This document shows, in pieces, positions 6,764 to 13,752 of a stretch of 26,571 bases of DNA. This stretch comes from an uncultured Clostridium sp. (GTDB taxonomy: Bacteria; Bacillota_I; Bacilli_A; RF39; UBA660). The first letter of the stretch is position 1, and the number at the start of each line of letters is the position of its first letter. The position numbers were made by a program, and so were the translations under genes. Location: assembly GCA_905199855.1 (NCBI GenBank), contig CAJKHY010000014.1, positions 1 through 26,571 on the forward strand. Reading direction: 5' to 3'. Below the pieces are notes generated by a model, which saw nothing but the letters and a program-made list of their open reading frames with translations, had not been told where the DNA came from and searched no databases.

Positions 6764-7716
6764 ATTAGGTTGTCCCTTTCATATATTGTTTTATTAAAGT
6801 TAGAGTATATTTTAATTTTGCATGGTTTTGTTATTTTTATAAAAAGAAAATCATCTATTACTATATCTTTTTTGGCTTCTATGTTAATTGTTATGCTTGG
6901 TAATGTAGTTAGTCTTGGGTTTTTAAGGCTAACATTTTCTAGTTTTAGGTTGTTATTCATGTAAAATGTTAGGCTGTTTTCAATGTTGCTTAGGTAGTTT
7001 ATTCTAAGTAGGTTATCTATGATAAAACTTTTGTTTTGACTAACTTTTCTAGTTTTTGGTTTTATTTCTTTTTTAATGTTGATTTTTTTGATTGTTTTGC
7101 TATCAAGGTAATTTGTTATATTGTTTTCTTCAATTAGGCCTGGGGTATCATAGAATGTTCGGTTGCCTAGTTTTATTTCTATTTTATCAAGGGTGGTATT
7201 AGGAAATAGACTACAAGTAATTGGGGTATTTGTAATACCATGAGCATTTAATAATTTATTGATTAGTGTGCTTTTCCCAGCATTGGTGTTGCCAATGAAG
7301 TAAATGTTTCCATTACTTTTATAGTCTTCAATTATTTTAGATAGTTTATCTATGTTATAGTTTTTAAGGCTACTAATTATTTCAATGTGGGTTGTTTTAA
7401 TATTTTTATTTTTTATGTAATCAATTATTTTTTTATCTTTTACACTTTTTGGTAGTATATCTTTTTTTGTTAATACTAAGACGATGTTATTAGTTGGAAA
7501 TTTTTTGATGGTATTTTCTATATTGTTTAAACTAAGAAGACTAACTGTGTATATTATTAAATCATTTTCTTTGATTTCGGAGATAATGTTGTTTAGGTTA
7601 TCTTTATTGCTAGTAACATATGTGTATTTACTATAATTTTTTATTTTAAAGCATCTTTCACATATAGTTAGATTGTTATCTATTGTGTTTCCACATCCAG
7701 GGCATTTTTTAGTCAT
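6760..7716 (-). CDS. yqeH: YqeH-type circularly permuted GTPase
   Basis: A 318-residue ribosome-assembly GTPase (30S biogenesis in Bacillus). The N-terminal zinc finger has Cys5, Cys8, Cys19 and Cys22. The GTPase motifs are in permuted order: G4 TKKD (83-86), G5 SSLKN (115-119), G1 GNTNAGKST (142-150), G2 near FPNTTLD (~171-177), G3 DTPG (190-193). A C-terminal domain of about 120 residues follows. At 318 residues it is somewhat shorter than B. subtilis YqeH (about 366). The start overlaps yqeG by 8 nt and the stop overlaps prfB by 4 nt. The yqeG-yqeH pair is conserved in Firmicutes; having prfB as the next gene is less usual. Confidence 0.92.
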   Translation of the reverse strand: MTKKCPGCGNTIDNNLTICERCFKIKNYSKYTYVTSNKDNLNNIISEIKENDLIIYTVSLLSLNNIENTIKKFPTNNIVLVLTKKDILPKSVKDKKIIDYIKNKNIKTTHIEIISSLKNYNIDKLSKIIEDYKSNGNIYFIGNTNAGKSTLINKLLNAHGITNTPITCSLFPNTTLDKIEIKLGNRTFYDTPGLIEENNITNYLDSKTIKKINIKKEIKPKTRKVSQNKSFIIDNLLRINYLSNIENSLTFYMNNNLKLENVSLKNPRLTTLPSITINIEAKKDIVIDDFLFIKITKPCKIKIYSNFNKTIYERDNLI

Positions 7717-8230
7717 AGTATCTACCTTTTTTGAAAATATTTTCTTTAGCCATTTTTCTTAATAATCTGTTTTCCATTTTGCGGGCAAACCTTGTGAAAA
7801 ACATATCGGTGTTGGATACTGGGTTAACTAAGACTGTGGTGATGCCTACCCGATTTCCTCCCCATATGTCAGTATAGAATTGATCCCCAATGATGGCTAC
7901 TTGTGATAGTTCAAAGTTGAATTTGTTTAGTACTTTTAGAAAACTTTTTTTCCATGGTTTTTTGGCATTGGGACAACAGTCTACGGATAATTCTTTTTTA
8001 AATGGTTCTAATCTTTTTTTGTTGGAGTTAGAAAAAATGATAATTTTAAAGCCTAAATCTTGTAAATCTTCAAATAAGTTTTTTAGTTTTTTGCTCGGTA
8101 GTTTATCAACGTAAGGGACACAGGTGTTATCTAGGTCAAATAATAAACATTTAATGCCATTTTCTTTTAGTTTTTCATAATTAATTGTGTAAATACTTTT
8201 TTGATATACATCGGGATAAAATTTTTCCAT
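7709..8230 (-). CDS. yqeG: YqeG, HAD superfamily (subclass IIIA) phosphatase
   Basis: A 173-residue HAD phosphatase. Motif I is DLDNT (32-36), motif II is the SNS of IIIFSNSNKKR, motif III includes the Lys in CCPNAKKPWKKS, and motif IV is GDQFYTD. The family resembles a phosphatidylglycerophosphate phosphatase and is almost always beside yqeH; the true substrate in Firmicutes is uncertain. ATG 8230 is chosen because AGGAG lies 9 nt upstream; a GTG at 8236 is too close to that site. It is the first gene of the operon and sits 17 nt after the predicted start of transcription. Confidence 0.9.
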   Translation of the reverse strand: MEKFYPDVYQKSIYTINYEKLKENGIKCLLFDLDNTCVPYVDKLPSKKLKNLFEDLQDLGFKIIIFSNSNKKRLEPFKKELSVDCCPNAKKPWKKSFLKVLNKFNFELSQVAIIGDQFYTDIWGGNRVGITTVLVNPVSNTDMFFTRFARKMENRLLRKMAKENIFKKGRYYD

Positions 8231-8252
8231 AAACACATACTCCTTTTACATA

Positions 8253-8281
8253 ATTATACTATGTAATCAAATGAATGTAAA
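8253..8281 (-). promoter_or_regulatory. Promoter of the yqeG operon
   Basis: On the minus strand: TTTACA (8281-8276), 17 nt, TATAAT (8258-8253). It is a near-consensus vegetative promoter, with transcription starting about 17 nt before the yqeG ATG. Confidence 0.75.
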
Positions 8282-8395
8282 GAAGTTTAAATTAATGTTT
8301 TTATCTCTTTTATCATTATATTTTTTAAAATATATTAATGATATTGATAGTATAATAACTAGTCTAATTTAATATTATTTTATAGGAGTGGTTTT

Positions 8396-9097
8396 ATGTT
8401 TTTTAATTTTCTTTTGGAAATTATAAAGTGTTTTTCTTTCTTTACTGGAGCTTATTCTAATAATGTGTTCCCTGAGCCTTTATCTAAAGAGGAAGAGGAT
8501 TTATACATTAAGAGGGCTAGTGAAGGTGATAAAGAAGCACGTGGAATGTTAATTGAGCATAATCTTAGGTTGGTGGCGCATATTGTTAAAAAGTTTGATG
8601 CTAATAGTTATGATGTGGATGATTTAATTGGTATTGGTACGGTTGGTTTAATCAAGGGAATCGATACTTATTCACCAAATAAGAATGTAAGAATTACGAC
8701 TTACTGTGCAAAGTGTATTGAAAATGAGATATTAATGTATTATCGTGGTAATAAAAAGAATGCTAAGAATGTTAGTATTTATGAGAATATAGGCTTTGAT
8801 AAGGAGGGAAATGAGATTACAATTCTTGATGTTATTAAGACTAAGGATCCTGAATTTATTGAAGAAATTCATAAGAAGGATAGTATTAATTTGTTAAAGC
8901 AATATATGAATGTTTTGAATAAAAGGGAAAAAGATATTATTATTATGAGATATGGTTTGGATGGTAACGATGAGATTACTCAAAAGGAGATTGCTAAGAC
9001 TTTGGGGATATCAAGGAGTTATGTTTCACGTATTGAGAAAAGAGCGACAACAAAGATATTAAAGGAATTTATTAAGAATAAGCACTACGGGAATTAA
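8396..9097 (+). CDS. sigK: RNA polymerase sporulation sigma factor SigK
   Basis: A 233-residue sigma-70 family factor. The hydrophobic N-terminus with GAYSNNVFPEPLS (18-30) matches the pro-sequence boundary and start of mature SigK. Region 2 follows (MLIEHNLRLVAHIVKKF, DLIGIGTVGLIKGIDTY, TTYCAKCIENEILM). Region 4 carries the helix-turn-helix QKEIAKTLGISRSYVSRIEKRA. SigK drives late mother-cell genes, including coat genes, after removal of the pro-peptide. The gene is continuous, with no sign of a skin-type excision element. ATG 8396 has AGGAG 7 nt upstream. No convincing promoter was found in the AT-rich upstream region. SigE is the alternative, but NNVFPEPLS favours SigK. Confidence 0.9.
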   Translation: MFFNFLLEIIKCFSFFTGAYSNNVFPEPLSKEEEDLYIKRASEGDKEARGMLIEHNLRLVAHIVKKFDANSYDVDDLIGIGTVGLIKGIDTYSPNKNVRITTYCAKCIENEILMYYRGNKKNAKNVSIYENIGFDKEGNEITILDVIKTKDPEFIEEIHKKDSINLLKQYMNVLNKREKDIIIMRYGLDGNDEITQKEIAKTLGISRSYVSRIEKRATTKILKEFIKNKHYGN

Positions 9098-9124
9098 AAA
9101 AGTATTAAAATATGTTAAAAATAT

Positions 9125-9153
9125 TTGACTAAAAGGAAAATATATGGTAAAGT
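9125..9153 (+). promoter_or_regulatory. Promoter of rpmB
   Basis: TTGACT (9125-9130), 17 nt, TAAAGT (9148-9153), with an upstream TGG as an extended -10. Confidence 0.6.
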
Positions 9154-9184
9154 TATAGTGCGTTTTGTATGAAGGAGGTCAATT

Positions 9185-9352
9185 ATGGCAGTAAAAATTA
9201 CTAATAAAAAAACAAAATCAGTTAATAGTAGAAGTCATGCTTTAAATATTACTAAGAGAAAACAAAAATTAAATTTGCAAAATGTTACAGTTGATGGTAT
9301 TAAGATTAAGACTACTGTTAGAGAAGCTAAAGCGCTTAAAAAAGAAAAATAG
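9185..9352 (+). CDS. rpmB: Ribosomal protein L28 (short, Cys-less form)
   Basis: A 55-residue protein with the L28 core: SRSHALNITKRKQKLNLQNVTVDG corresponds to the family's SH-x-x-N-x-x-K-R...NLQ-x-V-x-V-G pattern, and the C-terminal TTVREAKALKK matches the R-x-x-V-x-x-RALK region. It belongs to the large ribosomal subunit. There are no cysteines, so this is the zinc-free version, and the N-terminal CxxTGK motif has become VKITNK. It is a little shorter than usual (about 60-64 residues). A strong AAGGAGGT site (9172-9179) lies 5 nt before the ATG, its own promoter is close upstream, and a terminator overlaps the stop codon. Confidence 0.88.
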   Translation: MAVKITNKKTKSVNSRSHALNITKRKQKLNLQNVTVDGIKIKTTVREAKALKKEK

Positions 9353-9376
9353 TATCTATTGTGATACTATTTTTTA
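9349..9376 (+). terminator. Terminator of rpmB
   Basis: Perfect 8-bp stem ATAGTATC (9349-9356) / GATACTAT (9363-9370), loop TATTGT, then TTTTT. The left arm includes the TAG stop codon. Confidence 0.9.
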
Positions 9377-10435
9377 TGTATATGATTTGTTTATGTTTAA
9401 GTTTAAATTAGGTATTATTTCATTTAAATAGATACCTATTTTTTTATTTTCAATGTTTTTTTCTAGGTCAATGGCTGAGATTTTTAGGAATTTATTCATT
9501 CTGTAATTGTAACTGTAATAGTTTTCTTGATCACTTATTAAGATAAAATGTTCTTGGTTATTATGAATGTCAATGGTATATAGATTATTTATGACAATAT
9601 GATTTGAGGGACAATATTTTTGGAATATTATATCTAGGATAGTACCTAATTCGATGGGACCCATGTCGTTTATGTTAATTATATTTTCTATTATGTTGAG
9701 AATGTTTGCTAAGAGATTTTCTTTGTTGAAGTTAAATTTTTTTAGTTTGTTTGCTAGTATTATATCACTATAAGTATCTTTTATATATTTTATTTTTTTA
9801 TCTAGGTCGATGTCATCGTTGTAGTTACCAAAGTATTTTGTTTGAAATTTAGCTTGGATGAAGGGAATATCTTTGGTAATGTCGGTAATGAATGTTGTGT
9901 TATTTACTTCTATTTTGTTTGCTAAGTGACCATATTCATTTGTATATATTATTTCGTTATCGATATCTAAAATCCTACATAAGTAATAAAATATTTTAGT
10001 ATATGAGATATTTGTGCCTTTTAGGTTTGTTAATGCACCCCAGATGTTATTTATGGTATTTAAATTGTTGTAGTTAAACAGTTCATTTTTCGTAGATATG
10101 GTGTTTATGTCATAAGAAATAATTCTACCTACTGATTTATATAAGTATTTGCATGTTTCTAATTTATTTAAATTGTCTGGTTTAGCATACATGATAGTAT
10201 CTATGATTTCTTCGCCTTTAATGAATGTGTTATAGTCTACATAGATATAACCATTTTGGGAATTAATGGAATCAGCATAATAGTATTTTTGACCGTTTTC
10301 TTTGAAGTAATTGATTATTTCTTTATTGGGATAATCTAAGTCTATGTTAATGTATTCGGTGGTACTATTATGTTTTAGTAATTCTATATCGTCCATATTA
10401 TGAATAGTTAATACTAAAGGATATTTATTACTCAT
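9374..10435 (-). CDS. Transglutaminase-like protein lacking the catalytic Cys
   Basis: A 353-residue protein of no named family that I recognise. The middle resembles a bacterial transglutaminase-like domain: a helix with YLYKSVGRIISYD (~98-109), then WGALTNLKGTNISYTKIFYYLCRILDI (132-158), a strand with GHLANKIEV (169-177) and FITDITKDI (182-190). In active members the second block is KG-x-C-x-x-YA...LL...LGI, followed by HAWN and a D-x-T strand. Here Cys is replaced by Asn142, while His170 and Asp185 remain, so it is probably a non-catalytic fold used for binding. No signal peptide is visible. ATG 10435 follows GGTGAT; a GTG at 10492 has no binding site. It follows two small unknown genes on the same strand. 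Confidence 0.6.
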   Translation of the reverse strand: MSNKYPLVLTIHNMDDIELLKHNSTTEYINIDLDYPNKEIINYFKENGQKYYYADSINSQNGYIYVDYNTFIKGEEIIDTIMYAKPDNLNKLETCKYLYKSVGRIISYDINTISTKNELFNYNNLNTINNIWGALTNLKGTNISYTKIFYYLCRILDIDNEIIYTNEYGHLANKIEVNNTTFITDITKDIPFIQAKFQTKYFGNYNDDIDLDKKIKYIKDTYSDIILANKLKKFNFNKENLLANILNIIENIININDMGPIELGTILDIIFQKYCPSNHIVINNLYTIDIHNNQEHFILISDQENYYSYNYRMNKFLKISAIDLEKNIENKKIGIYLNEIIPNLNLNINKSYT

Positions 10436-10451
10436 TACTATCACCATATTA

Positions 10452-10482
10452 ATTATACAATAGTTTTGCAAGTTTTTGTCAT
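10452..10482 (-). promoter_or_regulatory. Possible promoter of the transglutaminase-like gene
   Basis: On the minus strand: ATGACA (10482-10477), a long 19-nt spacer, TATAAT (10457-10452). The predicted transcript would begin at the GGTGAT ribosome binding site, as at other promoters in this window. Confidence 0.4.
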
Positions 10483-10498
10483 AATTAGACACTTTGTT

Positions 10499-10511
10499 GA
10501 CATTAAATGTC
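10499..10511. repeat. Palindrome GACATTAAATGTC
   Basis: A perfect 6+1+6 palindrome about 64 nt before the transglutaminase-like gene and upstream of its possible promoter. It has the size of a regulator binding site; no regulator is known. Confidence 0.35.
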
Positions 10512-10535
10512 GTTTAAAAGAAAAAAATTATGGTG

Positions 10536-10817
10536 TTATTTGATATTTAGTCCTAACATCATAAAGGATAATAAGATACATAGTAGGCTTAAGAAGATAG
10601 TAGATATTAGAATTAAATAAAAGTTTATGTACCCATTTTGTTTGTTGTTTATGGTTCTTATTCTTTTTTTAGGGGTTGCTGTTTTTTCTACATTTTCTAT
10701 ATCTTTTTCATATGTTTTAACATCTTTGATGCGTTCTTCTAGTTCTTTGATTTCTTCTTTGTTAAACATTTCTAAGGTCGTTCCTAGGTTGTTTTCTTTT
10801 TGTGGATTATTTTCCAT
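10536..10817 (-). CDS. Small tail-anchored membrane protein, unknown
   Basis: A 93-residue protein I do not recognise. Residues ~17-45 (MFNKEEIKELEERIKDVKTYEKDIENVEK) are acidic and helical, probably a short coiled coil. A basic stretch follows (KKRIRTINNK), then one C-terminal transmembrane segment at ~66-91 (FYLILISTIFLSLLCILLSFMM). By the positive-inside rule the N-terminal helix should be cytosolic. A strong AAGGAGG site precedes ATG 10817, and only 10 nt separate it from the gene upstream, so both are in one operon, possibly with the transglutaminase-like gene. A scaffold or partner role is speculation. Confidence 0.65.
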   Translation of the reverse strand: MENNPQKENNLGTTLEMFNKEEIKELEERIKDVKTYEKDIENVEKTATPKKRIRTINNKQNGYINFYLILISTIFLSLLCILLSFMMLGLNIK

Positions 10818-10827
10818 ATGTTCCTCC

Positions 10828-11106
10828 TTATTCTATTCTAATGTTATTTGATACTAAGTATTCATTTAATATTTTTGGATCTTTAGTTTTCATAATTGTT
10901 TTGATAATGTTTAAGACTAAGTTTTTTTCTTCATTGTTTATTTCTACTAAATTGATTATGTTATTTAATTTTATCATTTTGGATGCATGTAAGATGTAGT
11001 TGCTGAAATTAGGAATAGTATATACCATGTATTTATAGTCATTTATGGTTAATATGGCTATTTTTTTTGCATATTTAAATGTTTCATTATAAATCATGTC
11101 ATTCAT
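10828..11106 (-). CDS. Small protein of unknown function
   Basis: A 92-residue protein, not recognised. It has no transmembrane segment, signal peptide or cysteine pair. Secondary structure looks like a short N-terminal alpha/beta part (YAKKIAILTINDYKYMVYTIPNF) and helices rich in Asn, Ile and Lys. ATG 11106 is preceded by GAGGT, and an extended -10 promoter lies about 25 nt upstream. It is the first gene of the three-gene group that ends with the transglutaminase-like protein. Coding is supported by the binding site, promoter and tight spacing to the next gene, not by homology. Confidence 0.6.
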   Translation of the reverse strand: MNDMIYNETFKYAKKIAILTINDYKYMVYTIPNFSNYILHASKMIKLNNIINLVEINNEEKNLVLNIIKTIMKTKDPKILNEYLVSNNIRIE

Positions 11107-11131
11107 ATGGATACCTCTTTATTATATATAA

Positions 11132-11140
11132 ATTATAGCA
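11132..11140 (-). promoter_or_regulatory. Extended -10 promoter of the unknown three-gene cluster
   Basis: On the minus strand: TGCTATAAT, a consensus extended -10. No good -35 is visible in the T-rich upstream DNA. The predicted leader is about 19 nt. Confidence 0.5.
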
Positions 11141-11167
11141 CAAGATTTTAGAAAAAAAAAGAAAAAT

Positions 11168-12382
11168 TTAATTTTCTTTTGAGGAGTCTTCTTCAACATA
11201 TTTTGATATTAACATGGCACTTGTAGTGTCCCCGATTACATTTAGAGTTGTAGCTGGAGCATCTATTAATATTCCTATTGTAGATATAAGAGGGAATGCC
11301 GATGCCGGGAAGTTATATAGGCTTACGATTAGCATTTCTCCTATGAGTCCTCCGCCTGGGATGCCTGACATAACTACTCCTGATAATACTGATACTACTA
11401 AGGCAATTAGATAGGTATCTATGCCTGTGAATTGTTTATTAAATATGGCAAAGAGGAATGCTATTTTTAAGATGGCTCCCATACTGGAACCTTCCATGTG
11501 CATGGTTGATCCTATAGAGGTTGTTACTTCGTAGATGTCTTTTTTTATCCCTATTTTTTCGCAGGCTACCATGTTGGTGGGGAGTGTTGCTAATGATGAC
11601 TGTGTTCCTAACGATGTTAGTGTTGGTGGGAGAATGTTTTGATAAAATTTTTTTACCCCTTTTTTGCCTTCGGCAATGTAGCTATATAGTGTATAAAATA
11701 TTAAATAATATAAAATGCTCATGATAAGATATAAGATAAAACTTCGCATGTAGCCACTTAAGATATTTGAACCATATTCTCCTGCTAGGGAAGCAAAGTA
11801 TGCGAACAAGCCTATTGGGGCATAATACATGATAATACTTACAAGTTTTAGCATTATTTCTGATAGTGTTTCTAATATTTTGGTAATGGTTTTATCTTGT
11901 TTTGTTACAAGGCTTGTTGATATTCCAAATAGTATAGAGAATATTATAAGGGGTAGCATGTTACTGCGATTTAGTAAGTTACCAAAATCAGTTACGGTGA
12001 ACATATCTACTATTTTATCACTTAGGTTTAGTGTAGATAAGGTTTCTGTAGTTTTCAAAATAATGTTATTATTTCCTAATGGGTTAATTATTTTTACAAT
12101 TATTAAAGCAAATATTGAAGAGATAAAGCTTGTTATTAGGAATACTATGAATAGGTATTTTAATATTTTGCCTAGTCTTTTTAGGTTAATCATATTGGCT
12201 ATGCTGGAAGATATTGTGAAGAATACTAATGGTACCACAATTGTGAACATGAGATTTAAGAATATGGTGCCAAATGGTTTTAGAAATAAAATATTTTTTT
12301 TGAATATTAATCCTATAATACTACCTAGAATGACTGATATTATTAGGACTATAGGGCTTTTAATTATCTTTTGTTTTTTCAT
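11168..12382 (-). CDS. Dicarboxylate/amino acid:cation symporter (DAACS) family transporter
   Basis: A 404-residue transporter of the GltP/SstT/TcyP superfamily, taking up amino acids or dicarboxylates with Na+ or H+. Hydrophobic helices run throughout. The family's C-terminal core is clear: the Ser-rich hairpin GTQSSLATLP, then GSTMHMEGSSMGA (NMDGT-like), the second hairpin SGIPGGGLIG, and helix 8 with DAPATTLNVIGDTTSAML. In GltPh the helix 8 positions are D394, R397, T398, N401 and D405; here Asp, Thr, Asn and Asp are kept but R397 is Ala. The Arg binds the side-chain carboxylate of Asp/Glu, so a neutral amino acid (or cystine) is the likelier substrate. The ATG has an AGGTGAT site. A dyad overlaps its promoter. 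Confidence 0.88.
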   Translation of the reverse strand: MKKQKIIKSPIVLIISVILGSIIGLIFKKNILFLKPFGTIFLNLMFTIVVPLVFFTISSSIANMINLKRLGKILKYLFIVFLITSFISSIFALIIVKIINPLGNNNIILKTTETLSTLNLSDKIVDMFTVTDFGNLLNRSNMLPLIIFSILFGISTSLVTKQDKTITKILETLSEIMLKLVSIIMYYAPIGLFAYFASLAGEYGSNILSGYMRSFILYLIMSILYYLIFYTLYSYIAEGKKGVKKFYQNILPPTLTSLGTQSSLATLPTNMVACEKIGIKKDIYEVTTSIGSTMHMEGSSMGAILKIAFLFAIFNKQFTGIDTYLIALVVSVLSGVVMSGIPGGGLIGEMLIVSLYNFPASAFPLISTIGILIDAPATTLNVIGDTTSAMLISKYVEEDSSKEN

Positions 12383-12426
12383 TTTATCACCTAGTAATAT
12401 ATATGAGAGTTTATGTAAGAAAATGT

Positions 12427-12456
12427 ATTTTATTGTTGTTTTGATATGTTATCAAA
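12427..12456 (-). promoter_or_regulatory. Transporter promoter with a dyad over the -35 box
   Basis: On the minus strand: TTGATA (12455-12450), 17 nt, TAAAAT (12432-12427), a good vegetative promoter. The -35 is one arm of the perfect dyad TTTGATA-TGT-TATCAAA (12440-12456), so a protein binding there would block RNA polymerase. Confidence 0.6.
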
Positions 12457-12723
12457 GTTTTAAATATTATTATGGTTGTAAAATTTTTTTGGTTACAGAT
12501 ATGGTTTTCATGAAACGCTATATCTGTTACTGTATTAGCTTATTTATTGATACTACTTGTATTATCAAAATCAAAAATTCCCATTTTAGTTCTGTCTATT
12601 TTGTTGAATAGAATTTATACATTTATTAAAATAACTAGGAAATTATATTTGGAGTTTAATTAATGTTCCATGCGATAGAGGAAATATAATATATAATGTT
12701 TTTTTGTCTATCTTTATAGCTAT
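12457..12723. other. Non-coding region with two hairpins
   Basis: No gene is supported between the transporter promoter and the rpsI terminator. Two dyads are visible: ACAGATAT (12495-12502) / ATATCTGT (12520-12527), with a smaller GTTT/AAAC pairing inside, and TTGATA-c-TAC-tt-GTA-t-TATCAA (12547-12568), whose outer arms match the dyad at the transporter promoter. Neither is followed by a T tract. The rest is plain AT-rich DNA. Confidence 0.4.
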
Positions 12724-12736
12724 AACAACATAGCAA
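12724..12736 (+). repeat. Possible degenerate copy of the AACAGCGTAGCAA motif
   Basis: AACAACATAGCAA differs from the two exact copies by two G-to-A transitions. It lies just beyond the rpsI terminator and could be chance. Confidence 0.25.
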
Positions 12737-12767
12737 AAGAAAAAACCACAAACGAAATGTTTGTGGG
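12733..12767 (-). terminator. Terminator of rplM-rpsI
   Basis: Perfect 8-bp stem CCACAAAC (12746-12753) / GTTTGTGG (12759-12766) with a 5-nt loop. On the minus strand it is followed by TTTTTTCTTTT. It starts 8 nt after the rpsI stop codon. Confidence 0.92.
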
Positions 12768-12774
12768 TAATTTT

Positions 12775-13191
12775 TTATCTTTTACTGAATTGTGGTGCTC
12801 TACGAGCAGCTTTAAGACCATATTTCTTTCTTTCTTTACTTCTTGGATCCCTTGTTACAAAGCCACTTGCTTTTAATTTTTTACGGTATGAATCTTCTTT
12901 TTCTTCATTTGCTTTGTCATATTCAAGTAGTGCTCTAGTAATACCTAATCTAATTGCTCCCGCTTGACCAGAAAAACCTCCACCTGAAACATTTGCTTCA
13001 ATGTCGAATGTTTCTTTATTACCAGTTATTTCAAGTGGTTGTGTTAAGTCCATTACTGATACTTCATATGGCATATATTCATGAACATCTCTACCATTTA
13101 CAGTAATTTTACCAGTTCCTGGAGTAAGTGTTACTCTTGCCACAGCACTTTTTCTTCTACCTGTACCATAAAATTTTCTATCTTTTGCCAT
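12775..13191 (-). CDS. rpsI: Ribosomal protein S9
   Basis: A 138-residue small-subunit protein of usual length. It has the N-terminal YGTGRRKSAVARV signature and the basic C-terminal tail (DPRSKERKKYGLKAARRAPQFSKR) that reaches the P-site tRNA, ending in the invariant Lys-Arg. The GFSGQAGAIRLGITRAL core is fully conserved. It starts 2 nt after rplM, and its binding site (GGGAGGAAAT) lies in the last rplM codons. It is co-transcribed with rplM, as in nearly all bacteria, and terminated by the hairpin just downstream. Confidence 0.98.
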   Translation of the reverse strand: MAKDRKFYGTGRRKSAVARVTLTPGTGKITVNGRDVHEYMPYEVSVMDLTQPLEITGNKETFDIEANVSGGGFSGQAGAIRLGITRALLEYDKANEEKEDSYRKKLKASGFVTRDPRSKERKKYGLKAARRAPQFSKR

Positions 13192-13193
13192 GG

Positions 13194-13631
13194 TTATTTC
13201 CTCCCAACTTCTACTTTTTCAGGTTTTTGAGCCATATGTGGATGTTCTTCATTTGCATATACAAATAATTTTTTGTACATTGCACGGCCTAATCTACCTT
13301 TTGGTAACATACCTTTAACTGCTCTTTCTACCATTTCAACCGGATAGTTATCTCTCATAACTTTAGCAGTTCTTTCTCTCATGCCCCCTACATATCTTGA
13401 GTGGTCATAATAGATTTTGTCATTTAACTTATTACCAGTTAAATTAACTTCTTTTGCATTAATAATTATAATGTAATCTCCACAGTCAACGTGTGGTGTA
13501 TATGTTACTTTATGTTTTCCTCTTAGCATATGTGCTGCTTTGGCTGCAACTCTACCTAAAGATTCTCCTTTTGCGTCAATAACATACCATTTACGGTCAA
13601 CTGTTTCTTTTTTTTGCATAAATGTTGTCAT
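13194..13631 (-). CDS. rplM: Ribosomal protein L13
   Basis: A 145-residue large-subunit protein. Conserved blocks are KWYVIDAKGESLGRVAAKAA, the LRGKHKVTYTPHVDCGDYIIIINA strand, and the L13 signature VKGMLPKGRLGRAMYKKLFVYANEEHPHMAQ. ATG 13631 has an AAGGAG site with a somewhat long spacer of about 12 nt; an internal Met5 is the only alternative and has no site. It is the first gene of rplM-rpsI, with a strong promoter and a structured leader that probably mediates L13 autoregulation. Confidence 0.98.
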   Translation of the reverse strand: MTTFMQKKETVDRKWYVIDAKGESLGRVAAKAAHMLRGKHKVTYTPHVDCGDYIIIINAKEVNLTGNKLNDKIYYDHSRYVGGMRERTAKVMRDNYPVEMVERAVKGMLPKGRLGRAMYKKLFVYANEEHPHMAQKPEKVEVGRK

Positions 13632-13717
13632 TTTTTTCTCTATCTCCTTATTTTTTTAATAATATTTTCTCCTATCCGTGTTCCCAATACGAACAGGCAA
13701 AAATATAAAATGTACCG
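13632..13717 (-). ncRNA. Putative L13 (rplM) leader RNA
   Basis: The predicted rplM transcript has about 85 nt before the start codon, much longer than other leaders here. It holds a hairpin at 13697-13676 (CCTGTTC, loop GTATTGG, GAACACGG, one bulge) followed by ATAGGAG. Firmicutes have a known L13 leader at this location that is thought to bind L13 for feedback control. Position and structure fit it, but I cannot score the match. Confidence 0.5.
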
Positions 13718-13723
13718 ATTATG

Positions 13724-13752
13724 ATTTTACTAAATAATATGGATTTTGTCAA
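13724..13752 (-). promoter_or_regulatory. Promoter of rplM-rpsI
   Basis: On the minus strand: TTGACA (13752-13747), 17 nt, TAAAAT (13729-13724), a perfect -35 and a 5/6 -10. A perfect palindrome, ACAAATATTTGT (13752-13763), abuts the -35 on its upstream side. Confidence 0.85.

Noticed and set aside
8396..9097. SigK gene interrupted by a skin-like element
   Set aside because: The coding sequence is continuous from the pro-sequence to the region 4 helix-turn-helix.
11829..12611. A 260-codon plus-strand open frame opposite the transporter gene
   Set aside because: It is antisense to a clear DAACS gene, has no ribosome binding site, and its composition is that of a shadow frame.
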